Shown: positions 30,246-43,200 of the stretch, piece after piece
Layout: every line of letters begins with the position of its first letter
Position numbering within the stretch: the stretch's first letter is position 1
Assembly: GCF_017562075.2 (NCBI RefSeq)
Contig: NC_054081.1
Coordinates: 19,411,141 to 19,475,140 of the forward strand
Direction of reading: 5' to 3'
DNA length: 64,000 bases
Source of the DNA: Anopheles merus
Taxonomy: Eukaryota; Arthropoda; Insecta; Diptera; Culicidae
Position numbers and translations under genes: made by a program
The notes under the pieces: model-generated
Databases searched by the model: none
Seen by the model: only the letters and a program-made list of their open reading frames with translations
What the model was told of the DNA's origin: nothing

Positions 30246-33179
30246 TGAAAAAGAGGGGGGAAGAGGGATAGAGATAGAAGAAGGAGAGGGGACGTACCAA
30301 ACGGCACAAGATCACATTGAATCAAACCCGACAGACAAACTTATTGACGTCCGTTCTTACGCAACGGGTGGCCAAGGAAGATGATGGCGTTTCTGCAATG
30401 CATTTGGGTTACAATTACAGTGCAAATGTAGAAGCACTCAAAGAAAAAACGAGAGAGAGAGCTTGAAAGTAAAAGAGAGCAAAAGTGGGTGTGCATTGGT
30501 GATGTGCGAGTCGACCCTACTGGATCGGATCCTCCCGTAAGGGACCAGGAGTCGTTTACCCGTAAGGTGCAAGTAGCATCAGTAGGGGCAAGAAAGTAGG
30601 TTTAAGAATCGATCCGAACTCGCTGCACCCACGGGTTGAACTAAACTTACAACGACAACCGAAAAGAATTATAAATTATATAAATATGAATTATATAAAT
30701 AAATTATGTTGACCCGACGCGAACCGCTCCCGCTGCAAAAATCTCTTAAGCTTGCTTGCACCTACTGATCGTTCGGGTCGACCCGTACTCGCTACTGCTA
30801 TGGGTCGGATTTGATTCCGACCTAGCGAACCAGTTGCACCTACTGATCGGCATCGTTTCTGATTGGCTCGTAGCAATCGTAGCAATATCCCACCGTTAGT
30901 TTATATTTTTGCAAGATCGGTAAATAAAGGCCATCAATTTTTAATTTTAAAAAACAGTTTGCTAGAGAGGCAGACAAAAAACTGAAACGACACTTTTTTT
31001 TTGTTTTTTTATGCATGCGCCTTTTTGTGCCAAAAAATGGTTCGAAATAAAGTACCACTGAAGCTGTTGATAAAGTGACCAGAATGCTTCTCGTCTACAG
31101 CCCCCCCCCCCCCCTTCTCTCTCTCTTTTTACAAATTTTCGTGTAATTAAGGAATTAGGGGGTGGTTTTAGCAACTCAATTATTCATTCCATATGAATCT
31201 GTCTGAATATAACAGTTTTAATCCTTTTGAAATATTTTTTTACATTCGATCAAAAGGGAAATTATTTGCCATTTCACAATTTATACTTTAAATCTATCCT
31301 TATGTGAATCCATCTATGCGTATATTAATTCAAACATATTTCCAATTTTCTTTTCTTCTACGATTTTTTGTGGATCTTGTTATGTCGTTCTGATATGGTC
31401 CCCTATCGAAGTCCTTTTGCGCGTCATAATGTTATGTGCGTATTTATTCTCGCTTTCTTTTGCGTCGTAATTGCGACATCGAACAAATATGAAACAGATT
31501 CCTCTTTCATTCCTCTTCCTACCGAAAGAAAAGATCGTTTGGGTGACCTTTGGTAAAGATACGCAGATCGGGAAAGGGGAATAAGGAAAGGAAGTATTAG
31601 TGGGCGAAATGATGCGTTGCGAACAAGAATGAACGGTATTTTATTATGCGTTGGTTGGTTCATCCAACTACAACAGGGGAGAACTGTGATGGAAAGGGGG
31701 CTTCAAACGATTGTATTTCAGAAAACCACTTTCACGAAGTGCGAAAAAACTCAAAGAGGGAAAGGCGAATAAAGCGGTGCATGCCCACGTATGGGCGTAT
31801 TATCGTATTGAAAAGGACGTATGATCGTACGATTGGTAGCTATAAGGAACGGGCAGACTGTAAGGCGAAGACGAGATCCTAAGTAAGTCTTGAGCGCGGT
31901 GAGTAGATGGCCATGGGAGAAAGCACGTAGTACACCCTAATGCCGACTAAGCAGTTAAAGAGAAAAATCTTAAAATGAAGCCACGAATAAATGAAAAATA
32001 TACTAACATATAGAGAAAGAAAAGCAAATTAAACAACAATGAATGAAAGCGAACGTGGAAAAGGATTTGGAATGAAATATATGCACCGGAATAACTGAGA
32101 CCAACTGAGATAATGATGCTATCAAATATTATAAATGTTTATTTAAAAGAATAAGTAAACATGTACAAACATCAAAATTAATAAAAATCAATATAATAAC
32201 AGGCTAAACATACCGTTGGAAGAATTCACAAGGAAAAACATGTCAAAAACGCTAAATTTGAAACCAAAACGTAGCAGAAGCAGAACGAAAACGGGAATAC
32301 AAACATACATATCCGAAGCAGAACCACGGATGAAAGCAAGAGAGTACAGCAGAGAAAGTGAGTGGCATACGAAGGTGTATTGGGTATTCTCAAACCTTTC
32401 CCATCTTACCAACGCTGCCCTATCAAGAGAAGAGTGGAAACCTGTGTGCACCAGCAATCGAAAGAACATCAGAAAAAAGTGAACGGAAGATTGTGTGCAA
32501 TAGATGTTACCATGCAACCAGAGATTCCGCCAAAGGGCGTCGCGCCATGAAGCGTGAAATCAAAATCGATGACAATCGATGATATTCGATAAGAGATCCA
32601 TAGAAAAACAATCATTTTCACGGTAAATATTTTAACGCCATGTATTGCACGCGTGAAAATATTGGTATTTCATCGAATATTACGCACCATACAAGATGAC
32701 ACCTGGGTACATACATTAAGACGAGCAATGTTTCAGCAGATTTTGGTTAGTTTTTCACGATTCTCGGCATGATATTATCTCTACATATCTGGTTGCACGG
32801 TAACAAGGTTTTCTGATAAAACTCAAGACCACGGGACACTTCGATTAACCGTCGTGAGTCAATCGCAAGACTGCGGAACGATAGTGAAAACGTTAATCTG
32901 CGGACTTGCATCACAAGACTGTGACACACTTTTTTAGGCACAATATCGCACCCCGACGCTGTATCACTGCAGACGTTTTGACAGCTTGGATTTTGGAATT
33001 GAGAATTAAAATTCTTTTTTGGTTTTGGAAAAACAATGGTTTTTTTAAAGTAAGGGAATCAATATTTTTTAGCTTATAATATTTATTCTAGACAACATTT
33101 TAAAATGAAAATTGTCATTAATTTCCGTTATGTTATTAGCTTACGAATAAGGTATAGTATTTTTGGTTTATCAACTCGT
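30246..33179. other. Non-coding stretch
   Basis: No gene supported. A purine-rich, A-heavy region lies at 31.6-32.5 kb. A 14-bp C run (31101-31114) is next to a CT run. Short frames here lack any recognisable domain. Confidence 0.45.
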
Positions 33180-33420
33180 TCTTCTTCGGTATGCCGATCA
33201 ACTTGAGTGTTTATGTCGGCCTATACAGGTTTTAAAGACTTTTTATGTACCACGCATCTGGATAATCAGAACTTTGATACGGGAGGCATTCCATACTAAA
33301 TTTGAAACCACGGCGGGTATGTTGTTTAGTCGTGTGAGTTGATGACTCAATAACATACACATGAGTTCAAACTTAGAATGGACCGTCTTCTCGTAGCAAG
33401 GACTTACTATCCGAATGCGT
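33180..33420 (-). repeat. Diverged SINE200-like copy
   Basis: Shares the order of motifs with the better copies at 36680 and 37485: ttcttcttcggtatgccg, tgtaccacgcatctgg, gataatcagaac, and the B-box side tgaaaccacggcgggtatgttg...gttgatgactcaataaca. It is too diverged to find its target duplication. Confidence 0.5.
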
Positions 33421-33755
33421 GGTACTGAATAAAGAATAGAACGTTACCCCAAATATAAGAAAAAGAAGAAGAATTGAATGAAGTGATAATTTTAGTGCTA
33501 GGTGTTAATAATATAATAACGTTCAAGAATGAGGATACATTAGGCGAAAACCTCTTTTACATTATACATTACGCGATACATTAGGCGAAAATTTTTATTA
33601 AAAAATATTTCAATTTAAAAATACATTTTAATCAAAAGTTGTGGAAATGGTGGTGGAAAAGTCAATTAAATATTCATTGAAATAATATTAAACTACTACA
33701 AACTCAAAAATAGCAACAAAATTATTTAAATGACAGAGATCAACGATATAATGTA

Positions 33756-34547
33756 CAGTCTGTTCCCGAGTTACGCGGTTTTTGCGTTCCCGAATCCGCG
33801 TAACTCGAATATCCGCGTAAGTCGAATTTCACGTTTTTTGACTAAAATACTATTGATTACTCGGATTTTTTTTAAATTTTATTTAGTACTTTTATACACT
33901 TTATCATTTATTTGATATGATTCGTGCAGAAAATTCTAATATTGGGGCCCTTAACGATTCTAGTCAGTTTTTTGTATCGAGTTTGACAGTTGTAGGCTAA
34001 AATCATATAAACACTCCATACAACACCACACGCAAAACTAGCCTGCAATTTTCACTCTAGATTATTCTAGCCACAAAGCTAGAATTTGATCCGAGTACCT
34101 GCTCGAAAACACAGTGTTGTTTACATTTATCCCAAGGTGGATTAAAGAGATCAGGTGGTGGAATCTGGAATCAAAGTGTATGTAGTCCAGGTGGTCTCAT
34201 AGCATTTTTTATAACCAATTTTGAACATCACTTTTTGACAGAACGAGTGAAAACTTTTGCTCCAACGAGCTTTCTGGAGGCTTGACGAATACTCAAAACA
34301 CTCTTACAATCTTCATTCAGAAGCAGAAGCGATAAAAATCAGCCTTCTAAATGCATACACCTTGTGCTAAGCCCACCTGTATATTATACTCACATAGATA
34401 GCTGCTCGAAAACTGCTACACAATGCAACCAGCTGACAGGCTGGAATTTCAGCCTGCGAACTTCAAACGGAAAGGGCCCCAAATTTAGAAAACCGCGTAT
34501 CTCCGAATCTGCGCAAGTCGAGAACCGTGTAATTCGAGAACAGACTG
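33756..34547. mobile_element. TA-target MITE family C with a nested insert
   Basis: The left end CAGTCTGTTCCCGAGTTACG and the inverted right end CAGTCTGTTCTCGAATTACA are flanked by TA (33754-33755, 34548-34549). Internal motifs (ccgcgtaactcg, gcgtatctccg) match the other family C copies. The middle is occupied by an insert starting and ending in GGGGCCC (33944-34480). Confidence 0.75.
33944..34480. mobile_element. Nested element with GGGGCCCTT termini
   Basis: The insert starts GGGGCCCTT and ends AAGGGCCCC, short perfect inverted ends, and interrupts sequence that is continuous with other family C copies on the left. The target duplication is not clear (ATT/AAATT flank). It has no gene. Confidence 0.55.
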
Positions 34548-34711
34548 TACAGTAAAATACGAACTAAATAAGAAACATATTATTTGAAATATTTTGACTA
34601 CACCATATTAGTTAGCTGATAACAAAATGCAACTGTATGAATAGTTTATAAGGTTAACAATCCCCAATATTTTATATTCCCATATAAATTGTTTAGCTTA
34701 TTCGTTTAGGC

Positions 34712-36218
34712 CAGTGGTCGGCAAACTTTTGAGGCAAAGGGCCAACTTTAGTAAATGATCGAGTGCCGCGGGCCAGGTGAATGCGGTTTTTTATTATTGC
34801 GCTTAAATTATTACATTTTAATCTTTTAGAAACATTTTAGATATTATTGTTGTTTTTCTGTAATTACATCATCCAAGTATGGTTCAAAATTAATGATACC
34901 TACTTTAAAAACTATTTCTAATCTTTAACCATTTGAAAATCGGCAAATGTGATCAGTCAAAACATAACAAAAAGGGATCAAAATAGCTTCCTGAAGACCC
35001 CATCCTCCCATGCCGAAAAAAATATTTAAGATATTCCGGGGATGATACAAAAGTCTGAACGGCTGAAAAATTATCGAAGTAAAAATAAATTCAGTAATTT
35101 TAACAATGCTTTATGGATAAGTAATGCCATGTCAGATCAATTGATAACTGATTTCTTATGAAAAAGCACTTTGATAATTGTTGTACTCGTAAACAGCAAC
35201 AGTGTGGAATCGTCGTTCTCGTTAAAAACAGGGATTTTTAATTATTTGTATTTGCTTTCAAATACGTTCGAAAATATCGCTAAAATAGTTTAAAGGGAAA
35301 CCAACTGATTTGTGTCAAATTAAGAAAAACGAATAAAACAAAATACAAAATTACCGCGTGAAAATGTATGGAGCTGTTTCACTATATTTTAAATTGTGTA
35401 GTGCATGTTTTGCGTTGGTGAAAGTCTAATGCTCTAATAAATTTAATAAATAATAATAATAATAAATTTTAATGTAATAAATTTATGGTCCCAAGGCTTT
35501 AGTATATCTCATCAATATTAAATTTCGTGTGCGATTTCCTTCATTCCGAAAGTCTTATTATTGTGTTGAAACTATGTTAAAATTACATAACGGTTGCATT
35601 AACACAATTGACAAATTTATAGGTTAATCATGGGATTATCTTCACCCGCTCTAACAAAACATTAATTGCGCTTTGAATAATAGTATCCCATGAGACAACA
35701 GACAACCTCTATCAGTACCTTCACCTTGACACATCTATAAAGTCGAACTCTTACCATGATGACCAAAAAAGTGAACCAACCAACGTAGAAGCGTGCGCGA
35801 TCAACGAATGACGCCCTGTAGCGTCTTAAATGGACTGCGTACACAAGTCTGTCGTCGCATAAGAACGTGTCTGCGTTTTGGTCACCAACATCTTGGTACT
35901 ATTAGGAAACAATCAAAGCATCGCAAGAGAGCCCAGGTTAATTTTTTGAGGTTTCAAAAAAAGCTAAAAATGAAGACAGAGTAACAAGTGGCTACATTAC
36001 TGGGTTATCTTGGCCGGGCGATCGATCCGTCATTCCATCGTACTTTATTTAAGTTGAAAGAGTACGATGGTATAAAATATTATTCTAAAAAATATTCAGT
36101 AATTTGTATACGAACAGTTTCTTCCCATCTTTCAAAATCAGTCAAAACCTTTCGCGGGCCGGATTGAATGTTGCGGCGGACCGCATTTGGCCCGCGGGCC
36201 GAACTTTGCCGACCGCTG
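34712..36218. mobile_element. Non-autonomous hAT element carrying an exon-like segment
   Basis: The left end CAGTGGTCGGCAAACTTTTG and the inverted right end CAGCGGTCGGCAAAGTTC are flanked by the perfect 8-bp duplication GTTTAGGC (34704-34711, 36219-36226). The first roughly 250 bp and last roughly 175 bp match the hAT element at 16309-17334. The middle, about 35.0-36.04 kb, has no counterpart there and includes an exon-like sequence at 35755-35898. There is no transposase. Confidence 0.88.
35755..35898 (-). pseudogene. Captured exon-like fragment of an unknown membrane protein
   Basis: On the minus strand a 144-nt, phase 0-0 open segment lies between an acceptor (GATTGTTTCCTAATAG) and a donor (ATCATG|GTAAGAG). 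Its 48 residues run from YQDVGDQNADTFLCDD to a hydrophobic end ARFYVGWFTFLVIM that looks like the start of a membrane segment. I do not recognise the parent gene. Because the hAT ends and an intact target duplication enclose it, it most likely came in with the element as genomic DNA (introns kept), rather than being a host exon. A chance open frame is the alternative. Confidence 0.45.
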
Positions 36219-36407
36219 GTTTAGGCGGTTTTGGAAAAAAGTAATACATTTTTAATGAGTAAAAACTAAATAGATAAACAAATTTTAAATTCCAAAAACT
36301 AAGATAAGTTAGCCAACAAAAAGATGCAGCTTTGTTAAAAATTTCATGCAAACACAACGAGCAGATAAAAATATATTAGCTTTTGAATCCGGGAAACTAT
36401 AAACTTC

Positions 36408-36450
36408 CGTACAAAATGTATAGCCCTACACGGGTAGGCGGTCTCAGATG
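36408..36450. repeat. Diverged inverted copy of the CCTACCCGGGTA repeat
   Basis: Reads tacaaaatgtatagccctacacgggtaggcgg, which resembles the inverse of 5340-5382. It suggests an unclassified repeat with a conserved end motif, seen three times in the window. Confidence 0.4.
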
Positions 36451-36679
36451 TAAGGGGTACACATCTCAGGTAAGGGTAAATAATCTTGCACAACTAGAAA
36501 TTTCATTTGTACTCAGGATACATATTTTGGTAGCTTATCTGGCATAAAAATCACTATCGGTTAACATTGAGCATATCTTTAATTATGATTAAATAGAGAA
36601 AAAGTATTTTTCGCTAAACGAGTTAGTCACTGGAACGGATTAAACTCGTCATTCCGTTCGTAACTCGTGAGGATCCACT

Positions 36680-36885
36680 TCTTCTTCTTCTTTGGCACAA
36701 CAACCGCTGTCGGTCAAGGCCTGCCTGTTCCCACAAGTGAAGTGAGCTTGGCTTTCAGTGACTTATTGTTACCATAGCAGGATAGTCAGTCCTACATATG
36801 GGGGCTCGGTCTATTCGGGACTTGAACCCATGACGGGCATGTTGTTAAGTCGTTCGAGTTGACGACTGTACCACCAGACTGGCCC
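36680..36885 (-). mobile_element. SINE200-like retroposon with 11-bp target duplication
   Basis: The SINE is flanked by GAGGATCCACT on both sides (36669-36679, 36886-36896). On the minus strand it starts with a tRNA-like head (A box near TGGTACAGTCGTC, B box GGGTTCAAGTCCC) and ends in an AAGAAG tail. This architecture resembles SINE200 of Anopheles gambiae. It is non-coding and needs enzymes from a non-LTR element to move. Confidence 0.85.
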
Positions 36886-37484
36886 GAGGATCCACTATAA
36901 AGTTGAAAAAAAAAAATCCTAAATACGAATAATATGGATCGTTATGCGAGATTTTACTCGTTAAGAGAGGTATTTGTTGAGTATTTAAATATGCTCTACA
37001 TGTGAAAAACTCGTAATAAGTGGTACTCGTTATGAAGAGTTCCACAGTATTGGCATGATTTTTCTAAGATGTTATCAAATATTCTCGCTTATATGTAATT
37101 AACAAAGTAATAAAATAGTCGCCGTGGAGTAGTTACATGGCGTTTCATAATTAATGTGATTTTTTTTCATCCATTCCTCAAATATAATTTGCAATACGAT
37201 GAATAACTGTTATTTTTTGGTTTTTAGTCAATACGTGTTGTTTGGTGCTTCTTAATTATTGTTTTATTTTAAAAGTGTCTCTATGTTATCAAATGTTGTA
37301 TAACATCTCTATTATAAAATTCTAGTAAAGGCTGATCAGCGTTACTTTTCATCTGTAGCTTGGATGTTTTTTGCTTAGTTTCAACCATACAATGACAACC
37401 ACATCGACTATAGAAAACGCAACGCCGACCTGAGTGTTTCGAGAAGTAAGGAAAGAACGATACAAGTTACCGTCAGAATTCTAT

Positions 37485-37687
37485 CTTCTTCTTGTTTGGC
37501 TCAACAACCGATGCCGGTCAAGGCCTGCCAACCCACTTGTGGGGTTGGCTTTCAGTGACTTATTGATTTCCCCCCATAGCAGGATAGTCAGTCCTACGTA
37601 TGGCGGCACGGTCTATTTGGGGCTTGAACCCATGACGGGCATGTTGTTAAGTCGTACGAGTTGACGACTGTACCATGAGACCGGCTT
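37485..37687 (-). mobile_element. SINE200-like retroposon, copy 2
   Basis: Same structure as the copy at 36680: minus-strand tRNA-like head (GGTCTCATGGTACAGTCG, then GGGTTCAAGCCCC) and an AAGAAGA tail. AATTCTAT is duplicated at 37477-37484 and 37688-37695, with a further agaattctat at 37697. Confidence 0.82.
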
Positions 37688-38212
37688 AATTCTATGAGAA
37701 TTCTATAGTTGCACGTATTTGCGTGATTTTTCGGGATTTTTTTTTCACGTAATGGCCTAATTTTTAGCTAAAGCAGAGCTAAACAATGCCATCAACGATG
37801 TGTTAAGATAGTTTTCCAATAAGTGGAACTGTCGAGGATGTCTCAAAATCAGAATATTGGTGTCCTACTTTAGGTAGCCGCTTCTCTAGGTCCAATTACT
37901 GTATACGCTCAGTAATCCGCACTTTTGACAATCAAATTCATGAGATGAAACAATGTTTGGCCATAAGAAGTGAAATATGATTAAAGAGATAAATTTCTTT
38001 CTTTTTTTTAAATTATAAACATTCTTTGTACAACATGAAAATGTAAGTAATGTAATAATCAACTGAAGAACCGTGACAAAAATATATTAAAAATTAAAAA
38101 ACACATCAAAACTTCATTCGATAATCTGCACTCGATTCAAATACGGATTACCGAGCATGAACTGTATATGAAAATTTCACGGAAACATTTGTACAAAAAA
38201 ATAACATTCTCT

Positions 38213-38376
38213 TAGGGGTAACAGCCCATACCGGCAATTAAGGGCTTTTGATACTTATTAAGTACCACGCAGCCAGATAGTCAATCTTTGCTTAGGGCGA
38301 CAGTCCATCCGAGGCATGAACCCAAGATGGGGATGTTTTTAAATTGTCTGGGTTGACAATAGCACTACGGGACCCT
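38213..38376 (-). repeat. Diverged SINE200-like fragment
   Basis: Keeps the order gtaccacgcagccagatagtc, aggcatgaacccaagatgggg (B-box side) and gttgacaatagcactacggga of the SINE family, with many changes. Confidence 0.5.
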
Positions 38377-38404
38377 CTGATGTAAAAAAAAAGAATTATA
38401 AAAG

Positions 38405-39300
38405 CGAGCAGTATGGGTTGAGATCAGTTCCAGCACCCGTAGGTTTATGTAAAAGGATCTGCATGGGGTTGGGATCGGTTCCAGCATCGTTACGGGTTTA
38501 GTGTTCTGGTATGAGTTCGGGATCAATGTCAGGATCGGTATGGTTTTTGTAGCAGTTATCCAAGCTGTGGTTCGAGTCGTGAAAAGAAATGGTCCCGAAA
38601 GAATTTTTTTAATAGAAAAGCATATTACACTATGCATTGTGCATTTTTTCGCCTTAATCGAGATAAACATTTGAACAGAAATGTCTAGAAAAAGATTTCA
38701 ACATATTTTTGATCAAAAAGTTTTGAACTAAGTTCACAAAATGTAATCCTTGCAAATGTGGGCCGCGGCAAATGTGTTTTCAAATCCAATTGAACTGTGA
38801 TCCTAAAAAGGTTGGAGACCACTGCGGTATGGGATCGGGATCAATTCCACGACCGGTATGGTGTTAGGATCAGTTGAAAGATCGGTTATGGGTTATGATT
38901 AGTTCCTGTGCCAGGTTTATGACAAATTTTAACATATACATTCAGAATTCAATAATTGAATGTTTTTTTGTTGGCATTCTTTTTAATTGACCGCTCGATA
39001 GTTGGCTGACAGTTCAATTACAAAGCATGCGTTTGTATGGAAAATTCGGCTTTTGAAAATTATAAAAATCTCATGGCCTGCCAAGAGAAAAATCAGTATT
39101 TTTTGTAACGAAAAATGTGCCAACTAAAAAGCACTTATATCAACAATTGGCAGGGAATCGAAGTTTAACCAGTGAGTTCAGACGGTATATGGGATTGGAA
39201 TCAGTTCCAGGACCAGAACAATTTCTGTAAAATTTCAGGATGGACATGGGTTCTGGATTAGTCCCAGGATCGGTATGAATTTTGAATCAGTATTTTTAAT
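38405..39300. repeat. Dispersed degenerate ~30-bp repeats (GGATCAGTTCCAGGACCGG)
   Basis: Clusters at 38405-38560, 38825-38920 and 39185-39300 repeat a unit like tatgggttcgggatcagttccaggaccgg with heavy drift. Unrelated AT-rich sequence separates the clusters. The same unit recurs at 50165-50520. Confidence 0.65.
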
Positions 39301-39530
39301 GCATCCTTTGGAACTAAATGTCACCTTTGTCAATTTCAATTTGCGTTGCCTTTTCAAAAATCCTTAGCACGCACCCTAAAGTTATCAAATAATCTCGAAA
39401 CTATCTTACATAACCCTGTAACTGGGCCGAAATAGGTAGTGTATTAATAAAATGCACAGATTACAACCAATGTGTTCTAAATCGTTGTACATTTCTTGAA
39501 TTGTTTAGGTATCTCTAACATAAATATATT

Positions 39531-40290
39531 TTTATATAATAAAATATAATATAATATAATATAATATAATATAATATAATATAATATAATATAATATAAT
39601 ATAATATAAATATATAATATAATATAATATAATATAATATAATATAATATAAATAATATAATATAATATAATATAATATAATATAATATATAATATAATA
39701 TATATAATATAATATAATATAATATAATATAATATAATATAATATAATATAATATAATATAATATAATATAATATAATATAATATAATATATATAATATA
39801 ATATAATATAATATAATATAATATAATATAATATAATATATATAATATAATATATATAATATAATATAATATAATATAATATAATATAATATATATAATA
39901 TAATATAATATAATATAATATAATATAATATATAATATAATATAATATAATATAATATAATATAATATAATATAATAATATATATATAATATAATATATA
40001 AATAATATAATGTAATATAATATAATATAATATGATAAATAATATAATATAATATAATAATATATATATATAATATAATATAATATAATATAATATATAA
40101 TATAATATAATATAATATAATATAATATAATATAATATAATATAATATAATATAATATAATATAATATAATATAATATAATATAATATAATATAATTTAA
40201 TTTAATGTAATATAATATAATATAATATAATATAATATAATATAATATAATATAATATAATTTAATATAATATAATATAATGTAATATAA
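39531..40290. repeat. (TATAA)n pentanucleotide array, about 750 bp
   Basis: About 150 near-perfect copies of ATAAT/TATAA with occasional 1-3-base slips and a few TTTAA variants near 40195-40265. A 287-codon minus-strand frame across it is an artefact (five-base unit with no stop in that frame). Confidence 0.95.
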
Positions 40291-43200
40291 TGAGTATCGA
40301 GTATATGTTCTAATTTGCGATCGAAACAAACAGTAACAGAAGAATGCAAAAAATGACTGAAAAACGGCTCGATTTTTTGAGGCGGGCTTGGACACAGCTC
40401 GGATCCGAACATATTCCTCTTCCCTGGTTTACCGTTAACGAGACCTCTCGCTAAATTGTGCCCGGGTGGACGTAAACGATGATGGGCTGAAGTAATCTGA
40501 TTTATAGGGAACGTTCTCGAAGGGAAAGGCCAGGTCTGGATTCCATCGTAAAATATTTGCCAGATGAGGTAACAGTATTCTAGCAAAAAAAAACACGTAC
40601 ACGTACACATACTAATAGGTTGTTGTGTGCAAAACACATAGGAATGGTGCCAGGTCTCTGACATAGGGGGGAAAGCAGCGAGAACCTGCCACCAACTTTT
40701 TTTGCTTGGCGTACTCTTAGTTTTAGCGCATCATAACCAAAGTCCAGAGATTTCGTGTTTGCAAAAGAAGAAAGCTTTAAAAGTTTCATTGGTAGTACGA
40801 TGGCGCTTCACCAAGGGAAAGAGTGCGCTTAGAGAACGTTGGCTAAAGGTAGATCAACTTTCACAGCCGTTGTCGATCTGGTATATGAAAGTATTTACAG
40901 GTTCTGGTTGAGACTCAGTGGCTGGCTCTGGATCATAAAGTTACCAGACGGACGTTAAGATTTTAGTGTTGCAAAACGATTGAACTGGGAGCGTTACACC
41001 AGTTAATTGAGTAGCTCTCGCCCATGTTAATGATCCCTGAAGCGTATCGCAGTACTCATCTGGTTCAATTTATGACGAATTTTATATCTCTTCGAAGATA
41101 ATATGGACAGAGAGTAACATTTAGAACCTGTTGGAAATGGCGTGATGCGCTGGTTTTTCATACAGAAGCATTAAAAGTGAGAGATTTGGTGTATGTGTGT
41201 GTGAGTGTGTGAAAGAGAGATTTTGTGCGCGCGCGTTTGACGTACGCCTAGACTTGTAGAGCACATTCAACCGCTTCATCAAGGCCTGTCTGACCACAAC
41301 TCCGCCGGGACACTATACAACCTTCTATCGAAAGCAACCATGCCACCCTTTCCTCATTCCAAGATCCACATCTGCCCCTCACAAACTCACCGGTTTTGAC
41401 AGTCATTGTCAAGGGTACCCTAAAGTGTCTCGAAACGCCCCGTGCACACCGGTTATATAACACAACTCGCCCGTAAGCGCAAGCGATTTGATTGATTGGT
41501 TTTCACAGGAAAATGCTCGGATGAATTAGAATAAATTTTGCGTTCAAACCGGTTCCCCCTACTCTGCTTTATAATCGGGTTTGGGTATGTGAGGTGCGCC
41601 GGGTTGCAACTTCAGCGATCCTTGCTTGGTCAGCTGTCGAAACTCATGGGGCAGACACATCGACGCACCGACGCATGTTCACGCACGAGCGCACGCGCCC
41701 CCGGAAAGCGGCGTTGGAAGGTTATACCCGGGCTACGGATGCTTTCAGGTGTCGTTCTATCCGCCCGCCCGGTTGATTGTGGTTTTGATATGTGAATAGG
41801 TTGAGGAGGTGTGTCGGTGTGTGCTTGTTTTTTTTTTGTTTCTTCTTGTAACGCTCAAACTCCTAGTGTCTTATTGATTTTTTTTCTGGCAGACGCACAC
41901 CGAGCTCTCTGAACGAAACCACATAACCGTTGCCCACCGCTACCGTGCGATTCTGTAGAGTCTGCACCATTGAATCATGATGCAGACCCCACCATCACAT
42001 ACATCCGTACGAACTTCCTGAGAGAGCGTATGACGTTGAGGTACCCCTCTCCATAAACCTCTTATTTGGTGCTCTGCCAGATTACTAGAGTTGGTGTTGC
42101 TAATACCAGCCCGACTTCTTCCGCAGCCCGGCTGGTGAAACCGAAGGTTATCGAATATATACGAGAGGTCGGCGAGTATGGCAGCAAGAGTATCCGTAGC
42201 AACTGTCTGTGGAGCAGGTTTCAAGTCTCTTCCTAGGCATGAAATCATGGACACGAAGATCTACGAATGGGTGATATTTACCGAAATGGTCCAAATGGAG
42301 ATGGCTGGAAGCAGGTAGATTCAAATATCAGGCAGCCAGGATAACCAAGCAGAAAATGCTTCTAGACTGTAACATGGAGTATCAAATTACCTGATGTAGA
42401 TTGTCAACTTGATAGTATACCAGTCTATTGTCAAGAATCACAAAGTAATTTCAGAGAATACTTCTTTTCTCTGTACAGTACATTACATTACATACATTAC
42501 ATTACGACCAGAGTACCAGATCTGGGCAATAAGAGGTATGCAGCAACTAGCCTAGCCCCAAAATTAAAATCATTAAGTTGAAAGTTGTTTTCCAGTATGT
42601 TTCATTGCTAATCCAGTCAGCGACACGATTGAGTGCTCTGGTGTCATGGAATCAACGAAAGAGAAACTTATAACGATCCCTAGCCCTCGGTTTGACGTGC
42701 ATCGCTAGTAATCCGCCTAAAAAACTGAAAATCGTTGTTCATTAATGTCGACCGGCGAAAGTGTGATCATGTGCCCGTGACGTTCTACCCCTAATCTCAG
42801 CCTCCTGTGACGCCGATCTAGGAACGCCATGGTTGCATGGAGACTCCAGCAAGTTTTTTTTTATAGTTGAAAATGAATATAATTAATAAAATTACCGCTA
42901 CCACCAGGTACGTCATGCATCAGCAGAGGAAATGACTCAAACCCCCTTTCCACGTACGAGCGTATCGCAATCGGTACAGGAAGCGGGCAATTCGATCCAC
43001 TACGTCAGAAACAGTTCTGGGCTCCTGAATCCCGGAAGACATACCCGCGAGAGCTTCAATTTCGTTGTTCACCGTTTTTAGCCAGCGTGAGCGATTTTTT
43101 CTGTTGCTAGGCCCTGCAGTTCAGGCTTACCGAAACAAACGCTTCGTTCTCGTGCGGTCTTCGCTGTGTCCGGTTAAGCAACTCGCAACCCGAAACCTAA

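Noticed and set aside
39532..40395. A 287-codon open frame on the minus strand
   Set aside because: It is read through the TATAA array; only Tyr, Ile and Leu repeats, no coding signal.
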